Made by a program: the position numbers and the translations under genes
Notes under the pieces: generated by a model
What the model saw: only the letters and a program-made list of their open reading frames with translations
Told to the model about the DNA's origin: nothing
Databases searched by the model: none
Assembly: GCA_032690845.1 (NCBI GenBank)
Contig: CM064426.1
Span: forward strand, 74,822,403 to 74,886,402
Length of the DNA: 64,000 nt
From: Eleusine coracana subsp. coracana
Lineage: Eukaryota; Streptophyta; Magnoliopsida; Poales; Poaceae
Direction: 5' to 3'
Shown here: piece by piece, positions 21,451 through 32,603 of the stretch
Position numbering within the stretch: position 1 is the stretch's first letter
Layout: every line of letters starts with the position of its first letter

Positions 21451-24400
21451 ATGGCAGGAAGTGACGACGGAGAGATGGCTTCACCCTCACAATTTGCTGA
21501 GTGCGTGAGCTAAGAGCAGCTCCAGAAGGCTTTGCAGGCTGCTCAGAGTGATTTGGCAGAGACGATCACCAGAGCCGTTACTGATGCGGTCAGCAAGCTT
21601 CACATTGGAGAAAGCATCGAGCGGTTAGAGAAGCGGGTCTCTAAGTTAACCGATCAGGTTGTCGCGTTGGAGACCGCTCCTAAAACCAACAATACGAACA
21701 CCAATAACAACAACAACGACGTTGAAGACGTCCATGATAAAGACATGGTGTATAAGGCTGATGGCACCGTGGATAGGTCAGCTACAAGGACCGCACGATT
21801 ATGACGTCGTTTGCAACATAATACTCAAGGTATGGGTGGTTTCCATAACTACAATTGTCATCCACACGGTAACTATGCTCTAGATGGCCCGTATGCTAAA
21901 ATTAAGTTTTCAATTCCTTCGTTTTTGGATCAGTATGATGGTGATGTTTATCTTGATTGGGAGATGACTGTAGAACAAAAATTTAATGCCCACCTTGTTC
22001 TTGAGCAACATAGAGTTAGACAAGCTACTAGTGAGTTTAAGAACTTTGCTATTGTTTGGTGGAGTGGTCTAGCTGCTGAAACTGATTTGCCTACTACTTG
22101 GGAAGAACTTAAGGTAGCAATGCGTGATCGTTTTGTTCCCCCTTCTTTTTATAGAGAGATTTGTAATAAACTGCAGCGTTTAGAACAAGGAGATAAAACT
22201 GTTTAGGAGTACTTTAGTGAGCTTCAGAAGGGTTTGATTCGTTATGCTGTAGTTGAAAAAGTAGAGGATCAGATTTGTCGCTTTTATGCTGGTTTAAGAA
22301 AAGAAATTCAGGACATCCTTGATTATAAAGAATATTATACCCTCACCCAGTGTTTCCAGTATGCTATGCTTGCAGAGAAAGAATCACAGGGACTTTTTCA
22401 GACTTTTGAGGAGTACAGCAAGTCAAGGAACTCCTACCCCTCACGCTCGACGGGGACTTTGGGGCTGCCCAGGCCATCTTTCCAGCCGCCCGTACCAGCA
22501 GCTACCAAGGGAACCAGTGTTGTTTCTGCAGTCCCAAGATCAGCCCCTGCACCTTCTACACGCTCAGGTAAACTTTCTGTGCAGGTACCAGCTAGTAGTG
22601 CCTCCTCTATTGCTTCGACAGGGCGCACTACAGGGATTCAGTGCCACCGCTGCCATGGACTTGGTCATGTGCAGAAAGATTGTCCAAGTAGGCGGGCATA
22701 TGTGGCGCAAGACGATGGCGGTTACATGAGCACCTCCGATGTGGAGGATGAGGAGGAGGACGTCGCTGCCACTGGTAGTGACCTCGTCCTTGGAGGCGGA
22801 GACACCACAGGATACATGAACATTATTGTTCAACGTGTCCTTAGCACACAAGTTCATCAGCCCGAGACGATGCAGCGCCACAACTTGTTCCAGATTTTCT
22901 TCGTCATCAAGAACCGCCGAGCACGTGTCATCATTGATGGAGGGAGCTGCAATAACTTGGTGAGTTCTGATGTGGTCAACAAGCTTGCTTTGACCACACG
23001 TCCACATCCAGATCAAGACTATATTCAGTGGTTAAACGACTCTGGCAAAGCTAAGGTAATAAAAACTTGCACAGTTCCTTTTTCCATTGGTTCTTATGTG
23101 GATTCTGTTGATTGTGATGTCGTACCCATGCAAGTATGTTCACTTTTATTGGGTAGACCTTGGGAATTTGATAATGATGCTGTACACCATGGTAGAAGTA
23201 ATAAGTACACTTTTATGCATAAAGGAACTAAAATTACTTTGTTACCAATGACCCCTGCTAAAATTGTACAAGCTGATTTAGAAAGAGCTGCTAGTTTGAA
23301 AAATAAAGGTCCTAAAATTCAACAACCTGTTAATTCTAATTCTACACCTAGTAATGTTCTAAGGGTGCTAGAATTAAATTACAAGGTCGTTCATGTCTTG
23401 CAACAAAATCTGAGTTTGCTGAAATTTCTGATAATGATGATATTTGCTATGCTTTGATATGCAAAGAACCTTTGTTTCCGCTTGATGATATTGCTTCTAC
23501 TGCTGTGTCTCCTGCTGTCACTAACCTTTTGCAGGAGTATGAGGATGTTTTTCCAGCTGAGATACCCCTGGGATTGTCACCTTTGAGAGGGATTAAGCAT
23601 CAAATTGATTTGATTCCGGGTGCTACTTTGCCCTGAGGAGACTAAGGAGATACATCGACAAGTTCAAGACCTTTTGGATCGTGGGTATGTTCGTCAATCA
23701 CTTAGTCCTTGTGCAGTTCCTGTACTTTTGGTTCCTAAGAAAGATGGTACTTGGCGTATGTGTGTAGATTATAGAGCCATTAATAATATTACTATTAGGT
23801 ATCATCATCCTATTCCTAGGCTAGACGACATGCTTGATGAGTTATGTGGTGCTATAATTTTCACTAAAATTGATTAGCGTAGTGGCTACCATCAAATTAG
23901 AATGAAACTTGGAGACGAATGGAAAATAGCTTTCAAAACCAAATTTGGATTATATGAATGGTTAGTAATGCTTTTTGGTTTAACTAATGCACCTAGTACT
24001 TTCATGCGCTTGATGAATGAGGTTTTAAGAGCTTTCATTAGCAAATTTGTGGTAGTTTACTTTGATGATATCTTGATTTATAGCAAATCCATAGATGAAC
24101 ATATGAATCATTTGCGTGCTGTTTTTGATGCTTTACAAGATGCACGTTTATTTGGTAACCTTGAGAAGTGCACCTTTTGCACGGATCGAGTCTCTTTTCT
24201 TGGCTATATTGTGACTCCACAGGGAATTGAGGTGGATGAGGCGAAGATTGAAGCCATAAAGAGCTGGCCTGTACCAAAAACTATCACACAGGTGAGGAGT
24301 TTTCTTGGTCTTGCAGGTTTCTACCGCCGCTTTGTCAATGATTTCAGCACCATTGCTGCACCTTTGCATGAGTTGAAAAAGAAGGGCATTGATTTCCATT

Positions 24401-26325
24401 GGGGTAAGGTACATCATGGGTCTTTTGATGCTTTGAAGGATAAACTTACACATGCACCATTGCTGCAATTACCTAATTAGGATAAGATTTTTGAGCTTCA
24501 ATGTGATGCTAGTGGTATAGGCATTGGTGGTGTTTTGATGCAAGATAGTAAACCTGTTGCATACTTTAGTGAGAAAATTACTGGGCCTATTTTGAATTAC
24601 TCCATGTATGATAAGGAATTATATGCACTTGTACATTGTTTAGAGACGTGGCGTCATTATTTGTTGCCTAAAGAATTAGTTATTCATTCTGATCATGAAT
24701 CACTTAAGTATATTCATTCTTAATGTAATTTGAACCATAGACATGCTAAATGGATTGAGTTTATTGAGTCTTTTCCTTACATTATTAAACATAAGAAAGG
24801 GAAGGATAATATGATCGCTGATGCTTTATCTAGGCGCTATACTTTATTGTCTCAACTTGATTGTAGAATTTTTAGACTTGAGGCAATTAAAGAACAATAT
24901 GCTGCTGATTTTGATTTTAAGGATGTAGTGCTGCATTGTAAAGAAGGTCGTGCATGGAATAAATTTGTGTTGAATGATGGATTCTTGTTTAGAGCTAACT
25001 GCCTATGCATTCCAGTTGGTTCCGTTCGTCTTTTGTTGTTACAGGAGGCGCATGGAGGTGGATTGATGGGTCATTTTGGTGCCAAGAACATGGAGGATAT
25101 TTTGGCCGCACACTTCTTTTGGCCAAGGATGAGGAAAGATGTTGAGCGCTTTGTTGCTCGCTGCACTACATGTCAAAAAGCTAAGTCTCGCTTGAATCCA
25201 CATGGTTTATACATGCCACTTCCTGTTCCTTCTATTCCTTGGGCGGATATTTCTATGGACTTTGTTTTAGGACTGCCTAGGACTAAGAGGGGGAGTGATA
25301 GTATTTTTGTTGTTGTGGATAGATTTTCTAAGATGACACACTTTATACCATGTCATAAGACTGATGATGCTAATTATATTGCTGATCTCTTTTTCAAAGA
25401 AATTGTACGTTTGCATGGTATGCCTTCTATTATTGTTTCAAATCGTGATGCAAAATTCTTGAGTCACTTTTGACGCATGCTTTGGAATAAGTTGGGTATA
25501 AAGTTGTTATTTTCTACAACTTTTCACCCACAAACTGATGGACAAACTGAGGTGGTGAATCGCACTTTGGATACTATGTTGAGAGCTAGTTTGAAGAAAA
25601 ATTTGAAGCAATGGAAAGAATATTTGCCTCATGTTGAGTTTGCATATAATCGGACAACACATTCTACTACCAAGGTAAGTCCTTTCAAGATAGTGTATGG
25701 TTTTGATCCCCGTACTCCACTTGATATACTTCCTCTACCTATTCATGAGAGAGTTCATGTTGATGCTAAGGAATGTGCTGAATTTATTTTGAAAATGCAT
25801 GAGACCATTAGACTTAGGATTGAAAAGATGAATGACAAGTATAAAATTGCTGGTAGTAAAGGTAGAAAAGAAGTAAAACTTGATGTAGGAGATTTAGTAT
25901 GGTTACACTTGAGAAAAGATAAATTTCCAGATTTGAGAAAGTCCAAATTAATGCCTAGAGCTGATGGTCCTTTCAAAATAATTGAGAAGATTAATAATAA
26001 TGCATATAAACTTGAGTTGCCTCCCGAGTTTGGGGTTAGTCCTACTTTTAACATTTCAGATTTGAAACCATCCTTGGGAGAAGAAAATGAGCTTGAGTCG
26101 AGGACGACTCCATTTCAAGAGGGGGAGGATGATGAGGACATCACTCCTAAGGATACATGTAACACTCCTCCAATTCTGGACTTGCAAGATCCAATGACTA
26201 GAGCTCGTGCACGACGACTAAATTTAGATATGAGCTCGTTCCTACGTTCTTTATTATATATCACTTTTGAGAATGGTTTGCTACCTAATGATTATATTGT
26301 AATTAGGAACCATGGAGAGGACTAG
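21451..26325 (+). pseudogene. gag-pol polyprotein of element K
   Basis: The start is ATG 21451 (MAGSDDGEMAS). Gag core at about 21890-22390; CCHC knuckle C-HRCHGLGHVQKDC at 22642-22683; protease with IIDGGS (Asp at 22936). The RT has VPKKDGTWRMCVDYRAIN and the YFDD catalytic box at 24058-24069. RNase H starts near 24500 (CDASGIGIGG). The integrase has an HHCC finger (about 25040-25170), core Asp in ISMDFV and SNRDAKF, and Glu in GQTEVVN. The C-terminal part includes GVSPTFNISDLKP and then runs into the 3' LTR (ends RNHGED). It is dead: stops at 21511, 21802, 22204, 23875, 24478, 24721 and 25471, a frameshift near 23370, and a deletion with frame change at about 23633 just before RT. Most stops look like C-to-T or G-to-A changes. 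Confidence 0.9.
26117..26129 (+). promoter_or_regulatory. Polypurine tract, element K
   Basis: AAGAGGGGGAGGA lies immediately before the 3' LTR TGATGAGG. It is the second-strand primer site and also lies inside the coding frame. Confidence 0.8.
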
Positions 26326-27051
26326 GAGATGATGAGAGAAGGACTTGGAGACGTGGAGGACCAGCAAGGACGTGGAAGCCAAGGTGAAAGCCCAACCAAA
26401 ACCGACTTCGAGTCTGTTTCGGGGCTCAGGACCAGTCTGCACTAAAACGGATGCCCAGGACGCATACGGACTCGGATTTGGACGTTCTACATATGCACGG
26501 AAAGATAAGAAGAAGATCTTTCCAATGCAGGCGGTCTTATATCAAAATTCATCCGGAGTCATCAGGAATCGTTGAAACAAGAGAGGGTCCAGAATCTATT
26601 TCGGTGCTGTGTCGCCTGTTTTTGGCCTTTGGGCTTTGTATTTAGTTGAGCCCAATTAGGGGTGCGTCCAGAGGGTCTTGCACGACCCTAGGGTCTTCAT
26701 ATACAGCCACCACCGCACCATTAGGGTTTGGTTTTTGCTTAGATTATTCTGTTCATAATAGTTTCGCCGTCATCATGGTTTGTGAGACCCCAACTTCGTG
26801 GGATTCATAATACATCTATAATTGTGTTGCCTTCTTCTTTATTCTTGCTTGTGTTCTTGATTCGCAGGCAGGGATTAGCCTTCTCGGCGAGATCAATCAT
26901 TTTAGGACGGTTGATAACCAGAGGAGACGTCGTGCTGCGATTGCGGGGTTTAGAACGTGCTGTTCTGAAGCCGGATCGATTTGTGTGTCGCCTCTGACCA
27001 AATCAACGTATCCAGAACCTTTCGGAAGATCGGGAACCCTTGTCCACATCG
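26130..27051 (+). mobile_element. Element K 3' LTR
   Basis: 922 bp, starting TGATGAGGACATC. It is followed by TSD cttac and then by the remainder of the element A LTR. Confidence 0.85.
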
Positions 27052-27854
27052 CTTACTCTATGTATCTCAAGGATGATTGAATATGTTGATGATGGTTTTG
27101 GTGATTTGTCTATCTTAATTCTGTAATCATGCATGTGCTTATTCCAATTGCTTAGTTCTAGGCTAAGTAAGTAGATATTATCTTGATTGTGGTGATTAGG
27201 ATAATATTCGGACATTGTATTGGTTATGGTTGCTTGATGATGCTAGTAGTGTGGTTTAGCGGTGACAGCACTAAGCCTGTGCAGCACTATTGGATAGTTG
27301 AGTAGGGTAAGATACTCACGCTATTAAGGATTTCCTCTCGGCTGCGATAAATCGGGAGCCGCTCGGAAAGCAGCGTGGTCTTATTCATTATAGGTTTTCA
27401 TTGATCCATGTAATTACCCATTATAATGCTATTTGATTAGACTTTCTGGTTACAATATCACTAGTAGATACTTGGCTACTCACTTAACAGCTTAGAATTA
27501 CAAGGTATTTGGTGCACTTTGGCTTAGATTCACCAGCGTGCCAATCGGCTCAACACCTGCGCCGATCGACGCAACGATAGATTCATCATTGTGCCGATCG
27601 GCTCAACCCCCACGCTGATCGGCACAACGACAGATTTACTGTCTGGCGCACCTTTGCGCTGGCCAGTGTCCCCTCATGCAACCTAAATTTGATAGTAGCT
27701 TTTATTAGATCTTTTACTATTAACTTTGTTTAATTGCCCCTAAGGTCCCTATGGATACAATAAACCTTGGAATACTCAATTCAAAGGGAAAAAGTGCTAC
27801 AATCGTACACCGTCCTCTTGCGGTATATAAGTGGGTACATAATTATGATCAACA
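27052..27854 (+). mobile_element. Element A 5' LTR, second part
   Basis: It begins with the K target duplication cttac, then matches 51419-52209. It ends tgatcaaca at 27854, 15 bp before the primer-binding site. Confidence 0.9.
27538..27626. repeat. Two palindrome doublets, A 5' LTR U5
   Basis: Centres lie at 27544.5 and 27565.5, then at 27597.5 and 27618.5. Each pair is exactly 21 bp apart. The copies read gtgccaatcggc, gcgccgatcgacgc, gtgccgatcggc and cgctgatcggcac. Confidence 0.85.
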
Positions 27855-27869
27855 AGTTTCACCTTTTTC

Positions 27870-27887
27870 TGGCGTCGTTGCCGGGGA
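27870..27887 (+). promoter_or_regulatory. Primer-binding site (tRNA-Asp type), element A
   Basis: TGGCGTCGTTGCCGGGGA differs by one C-to-T from the 18-nt sequence complementary to the 3' end of tRNA-Asp, the primer used by Athila-type elements. Confidence 0.85.
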
Positions 27888-27988
27888 CCATAGCAGGTTT
27901 TTAAACATTGTTTGATGTATTAGTGTTTAGTCATTGTGCTTTACTTGTCTCTTTAGTACATATATTCTGTTAAGTCAAACTAATAGGT

Positions 27989-30353
27989 ATGGACGGTCCT
28001 AAGTCAAACAAACCCTCTAATTACACCGATGATCTAGAAAGACTCTTTCACAAGAAGAGAACAGCGGAGAAGAGAAGCAAGTCACTTGGAGATTTAGCTG
28101 GAGAAGCAGTCCGCCCCACCCCTTGAGCATTATTCACAATAGAACATCCAGTTCAAGATCAAAAAGAAGAGGAGATGGCAGAGTTACCTACGGTTAATCG
28201 TCTCAACCTCAATTGACTAATGTTGTCAAGACAGATTTCCAAGAAGCTCAAGATCAATTTCTGTATCAATTGGAGAGATATGTTGGAATAGTGGCGCAAC
28301 AACCGTTCATAGATTTAGAAGATCCCAATCATCACTTGCAACACTTCAATGAGGTTTGTAGTACATTCAAGATAACGGGATTGGACGGAAACCAATCGCG
28401 TGTGCGGTTGTTCCCGTTCTCTCTAGTTGGACGCCCCAAGTAATGGTACAATGGATTGGAAAACCCAGTGAAGACGGTGTGGAACACGTTAGCAGCTGAA
28501 TTCTTGGCCAAATACTTCCCTCCTGGTAAAACTCAAGCTTTGAAGAATAAGATTCTTAGATTTACATAGAATGTTGATGAGAGCATTGGAAATGCATGGG
28601 AGAGATACAGTGAATAACAGGATGCATGCCCTCATCATGGTCTGACGGTTGGAGAAGTTGTTCAGAGGTTCTACACAGGATTGAATCAACTATCTCGTCA
28701 ACACTTGGATGTTTCAGCTGCAGGTTCATTCGTGTCAAAAACTCCCATCAAAACTAAGAATTTGATCAAGTTGCTAGTTGAAAATCAATCCTGGCATGGT
28801 GAGAGAAGTTCAAGAAATTTGCATCCTTCAAAAGGAGTGGCAAAGAGTGTGATTGAGAGGACTCATGAAGACTTGATTATAGATCGCTTCAACGCTATTC
28901 AAAGGAGGTTGGACAATAATCTTCATATCCCTAAGGAAGAGCCACTCAAGCTAGCGGAATCACGCTCCACTTGTGGTTAGTGTGGAGAATTCGGTCATGT
29001 GCAGAAAGATTGCTCTGAAGAGATGAAAAAGCTAGAATATATGAAAAATAGTGGATGGAAGCCCCAATATCAGCAGCAATGGAGTTCTTTCTCTCCTAGT
29101 TCGTCCATCAAAATTCTATCCCACTTCGTCTCCAATATCATGAGTTCTTCCAAGCTCAAGAGAAGATCAACAAGGACAATCAAGCTAAATTCAAGGAGAT
29201 TGATCATGTCCTTGAGGGAATTAATGACAAAGTGATAGAAATTGGGAGTTCCAATGAGCAGATTTTGAAGCATACCAAGATTATGAAGCAACAGATGGGA
29301 TAGTTATCGCAAGCCATTCAAGGCAACAAAGGGACTATTCATGGCAATACGAAGTCTGCAGAGTTACTGAAGGCAATAGCTACGAGGTCAGGAAAACAAA
29401 CAGAAGATCCAGAGCATCCTGCGGGAGCAAAGAGGCCCCACGCCGATCGGCGCACACCTGGCGCCAATCAGCGCGACAGTACTGACGGCACCGATCGGCT
29501 CCCTGAAAGCGCCGATCAGCGCGAGGAGGATGTTGACCTCTCTGGTATGAAAATGGGCATAGAGATAGAGGAGCATGGCCCTGCCACGTTCCTGGATACT
29601 CAACTGCTGATGAAGACAGAAAGGGCGCGGCAACACGATGAATAATTTGCAAGGTTCATCAACATTATAAAGAATCTTTACATCAATGTCCCTTTTGTTG
29701 ATGCTATTCAAGTACCCACCTATGCCAAGTACATTAAGGACATGATGCAAAACAAGAAGTCTCTAGCTTCTGAGGAAGTTGTGAAGGTTACTAAGGAGCT
29801 TACGGCGGCAATCAATAATGTTGCACTTGAGAAGAAACCCGACCCTGGATCACCAAGCATCAAATGCATAATTGGAACAAGGATATTTGATAGGTGCTTG
29901 TGCGATCTTGGAGCAAGCGTAAGTGTTATGCCCCGTCATATATTCCCAAGTCTCAATTTGCCTGAATTGGAGCCTACGAGTATGTGTTTGGAGTTAGCCA
30001 ATCAATTGGTACGCTTCCCTGATGAAATTGCTGAGGATGTGCCTGTTCAAATTATAGATCACATCGTCTCTGTTGATTTTATTGTGCTTGATATGGATAA
30101 GAGGACGAGGACCCCGTTGATCTTAGGCAGACCCTTCTTGAGGACAGCAAAAACAAGTATTGATGTTAGGAGTGGTGAGATAAGCTTTGATATAAGTGGG
30201 ACTCCCTACTCTTTCAAGTTTCGCCCAAAGATAGAAGAGTGTCGTACTGTTGATGAAGTGAAGAGATACAATACACCATGGCAACAAGGCATCGAGAGTA
30301 ACTGGAGGGGATGTATGGATAGGTCATTCGAGGTATATAAACCATGGAGATAA
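27989..30353 (+). pseudogene. gag-protease polyprotein, element A
   Basis: The start is ATG 27989 (MDGPKSNKPSNY). Gag core lies at about 28240-28700 (VGIVAQQPFIDLEDPNHHLQ, NTLAAEFLAKYFPPGK, VVQRFYTGL). A CCHC knuckle at 28972-29013 (CGEFGHVQKDC) has a TAG in place of its second residue pair. A hydrophilic linker encodes the palindromes. The retropepsin at 29.85-30.27 kb has CDLGASVSVMP with catalytic Asp at 29904, VSVDFIVLDMD and LILGRPFLRT. The frame ends at 30351. It is disrupted by a frameshift near 28120-28210 and stops at 28441, 28567, about 28615, 28978 and 29643. No reverse transcriptase, RNase H or integrase follows. Confidence 0.85.
29441..29524. repeat. Two palindrome doublets in the gag-protease linker
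   Basis: Centres lie at 29446.5/29467.5 and 29494.5/29515.5. Spacings of 21, 27 and 21 are all multiples of three, so the repeats keep the reading frame and encode short Asp-Arg-type variants (ADRR, ANQR, TDRL, ADQR). Confidence 0.85.
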
Positions 30354-30419
30354 GAGAACCTTGTAGTGTCGCGGCTTCACATCTCGCACCACGATACTAA
30401 GGATTGATTGTTTGCGGGG

Positions 30420-30563
30420 AGGTCAAGCTCTTTGACCTCTAAATAACTAGAGCGCTCTTGGGAGGCAACCCAATGATCGGAGGATTTAGAAGTTGTTTAG
30501 TGCTTGCGGGAGGGCAACCCGTTTCATCTAGTTAATTAGTCCTGACCGGGAGGGCAACCCGAT
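30420..30563 (+). repeat. Stem-loop plus three GGGAGGGCAACCC repeats
   Basis: A hairpin-capable inverted repeat is followed by three near-identical 12-13 nt motifs at 48- and 40-bp spacing, starting about 67 nt after the gag-protease stop. This may be an RNA element between the two ORFs. Confidence 0.6.
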
Positions 30564-30749
30564 GTTTTAATTTGCTTGCTTTTAATAAAAACAATCTCCC
30601 GAATAAAAGAAATAGAAAATGTGTGTGCTTAATTCTTGTGTGCTCTTGTGTTATCTGTTTATTCGTGCAAAACTATGTATATACATATTGTAGACTAACA
30701 ATGCAGGAATAAAATAGAAAAGGACCAAAAATAGGAAGGAATGGTGCTT

Positions 30750-30785
30750 GCGCCGATCAGCGCATTTTTGCGCCGATCGGCGCGT
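30750..30785. repeat. Palindrome doublet, A inter-ORF spacer
   Basis: GCGCCGATCAGCGC is centred at 30756.5 and perfect GCGCCGATCGGCGC at 30776.5 (20 bp apart). Confidence 0.85.
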
Positions 30786-30876
30786 TATTGCCCAGGTCAG
30801 GACAAAAGGCTGATGATGCCCAGAATTGAAAGAGTGCTAAAAATCAACCCGCACAGTAATTTTCAAGGTAATTACT

Positions 30877-30890
30877 GCGCCGACCGGCGC
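30877..30890. repeat. Single palindrome, A inter-ORF spacer
   Basis: GCGCCGACCGGCGC has one central mismatch. Flanking ct/ag extends the symmetry to 18 bp. Confidence 0.8.
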
Positions 30891-31019
30891 AGGTACCCAT
30901 GTGGTTCCTGAATGGGCGACAAAGGTGGCAGGCGTTGATTTTGAGGAACGGATATGATTGCTATGCAAGTGTGCGGTGCAGAGGAGACACAGAATTGACC
31001 AAGAGCTCAAAAAGAGACG

Positions 31020-31056
31020 GCGCGCCGATCGGCGCGGGCTTGCTCTGATCAGCGCA
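31020..31056. repeat. Palindrome doublet, A inter-ORF spacer
   Basis: CGCGCCGATCGGCGCG (16-bp perfect palindrome, centre 31028.5) is paired with ctctgatcagcg (centre 31048.5), 20 bp away. Confidence 0.85.
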
Positions 31057-31175
31057 GTCAATCAAGATGTTGGGATTTCGTGTTGTTTCCCTACCAACCA
31101 ACATGATGTACCGGGAAGCGACATAAAGGAGAGGAATCAAGCGCCACAGTAGTCAGAGCATTCAGTATTTGAATT

Positions 31176-31210
31176 ATGCCGATCGGCGCACCTACGCGCC
31201 GATCGGCGTG
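31176..31210. repeat. Palindrome doublet, A inter-ORF spacer
   Basis: tgccgatcggcgca (centre 31182.5) and GCGCCGATCGGCGT (centre 31202.5) are 20 bp apart. Confidence 0.85.
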
Positions 31211-31365
31211 CTCTTAAATTTTGAAAATTTCAGGAGGTTCTTCTCCTGGAAGTTTCCCACACCATAAAAGGGAGGCCAGGCGGCCCCAGTTCAGCACACC
31301 ATCCCGGTAATCTCTCCACCTTCCCCACTCCCCATGATCTCGCACACGTTCCGCCTTCCTTGCAG

Positions 31366-32603
31366 ATGGATGATCTCGCACACGTCGGCAAGTTAGGCAA
31401 GAGGCTGCGCCGAGGAAACAGTTCTGATGGCAGCGCTGAGTCGAGCGGTGACTCCTTGGCGAGGGGGAGCTCCGGCGCTCACGATGACATGTAGGTGGGT
31501 GATGCATCCACCAGCTCAATGGCAGTGATCCATGCCTGCCACTCCGTGTCCGACGCACCCCTTCCAACAGGGTGTGCTACGAGGAGCCAAACGGTGGCAA
31601 GCCGTGGGGTTCCCAGATCACCACCACCGCCGGCATTCGTGCCACGCATGGTGGACCAGGGCTTCACCCTCCGGAGCACGGAGGAACAGCAGCACTACCT
31701 CGCGGTGAGGGGAAGTTTTGTCCCCAACTTTGACTTGGACGAGACCTTCCTCACCACGATCGGCATGTGGGAGGACATAAGACGGATGCTCAACAATCTC
31801 GGCTGGGTGGACTTCCACCTCCTTCCCATGGATTACAGCCTCGACATCGTCACCGAGGTTGCCTCTATGATGAGGCTTCGCACCATCAAAAACGGCAATG
31901 AGACCGTCAACTTCCGCGTCTGCGACATCAGCTACACAGTGACCATGGAGACGGCTGCTCAACCTTCGGCTTCGACGCTGACGCTGACGCCGATGTCGTC
32001 GGCATCTTGGGATGTGGGGAGTTCGACTCCTTTTAGAGGCAGCTCTCGCTCGCGGAAGAGATGAAGCATGGCAACATCCGCAACCTGACCATTCAAGTCT
32101 TCCATTGGTGGTTGGCGGCGCGCACAGGCAACAAGGTCGACTCCAGCAACATCACCGATGCGGACTTGTGGTGGCTCTACAATGCCATCGTGAGTCCGTC
32201 TCATTGCAACCCTATGTCGGTGATGGTGCAGGGTTGGATCGACAAGAGGGGCAAGGCAAGCAAGAAGTTGGCCTTCAAGGCCTATCTTTAACGCCTAGCA
32301 GCCCTCGCCTATGACGGTGACGGACCAGGAGGGCACGACAACAAGTTAGAGTGTGTGACAGAGATCGGCAAGAATATGACTTGTGGCAATATTGTCACGG
32401 GAAGTGTTCACACCAGCTTCCATGTCGGTCGCACCAACATCAAGCAGGGGTACATCGACAACAATATGCACTACATCGAGCGTGTGGAGGACGTAACATC
32501 CTAATGGAGGAACAACCATGAGGCGATGTTGGAGGAGTTCGAGTGACTCAAGGCGCGGTGCAATGGCTTCGATCAGCCACCATCTCCACCTCCGTTTGAC
32601 TAG
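31366..32603 (+). pseudogene. Second ORF (ATHILA ORF1-like), element A
   Basis: It starts MDDLAHVGKLGKRLRRGN at ATG 31366 and ends near TAG 32601. A variable Ser/Gly-rich N-terminus is followed from about 31650 by a conserved block (VDQGFTLRSTEEQQHYLAVRG, NFDLDETFLTTIGMWEDI, GWVDFHLLPMDYSLDIV). After a frameshift near 31960 comes an acidic stretch and the HGNIRNLTIQVFHWWLAART region, then a tail with EEFE(W)LKARCNGFD. Similar tails occur in elements I and E. Function is unknown; I infer an ATHILA ORF1-type protein from position and motifs. Stops occur at 31492 and about 32033, with further frame changes after 32290. Confidence 0.55.

Larger units (their letters stand above)
19446..27051 (+). 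mobile_element. Element K: CRM-like chromovirus (Ty3/gypsy) inserted in A's 5' LTR
   Basis: LTRs of about 921 bp lie at 19446-20366 and 26130-27051, with 5-bp TSD cttac at 19441-19445 and 27052-27056. The termini form an imperfect inverted repeat (TGATGAGGACA ... TGTCCACATCG). The internal region carries a single gag-pol frame in the order gag, PR, RT, RNase H, IN. The frame continues into the 3' LTR, which is characteristic of CRM-type chromoviruses. LTR divergence by eye is about 3-5%, lower than that of A, in line with nesting order. Confidence 0.85.
30354..31365 (+). other. Inter-ORF spacer of element A
   Basis: Non-coding region between protease stop and second ORF. It contains a short inverted repeat (AGGTCAA/TTTGACCT, 30420-30439) and three copies of GGGAGG(g)CAACCC at 30460, 30508 and 30548. 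Palindrome doublets are at 30750, 31020 and 31176, with a single palindrome at 30877. The final bases before ATG 31366 read tccttgcag, a possible splice acceptor. Confidence 0.6.

Noticed and set aside
18732..27854. A single 9-kb LTR-flanked element between 18.7 and 27.9 kb
   Set aside because: Comparison with the intact 3' LTR at 50706-52209 shows these are two halves of one LTR split by element K, with TSD cttac.
30750..31210. CRISPR-like or tandem-array reading of the spaced palindromes
   Set aside because: Repeats are 12-16 bp, palindromic, dispersed over LTRs and UTRs, and come in pairs rather than arrays. This is eukaryotic DNA inside a retrotransposon.
31618..31962. 114-codon minus-strand frame overlapping element A ORF2
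   Set aside because: Mirror frame of the real plus-strand coding; conserved pieces are found only on plus.
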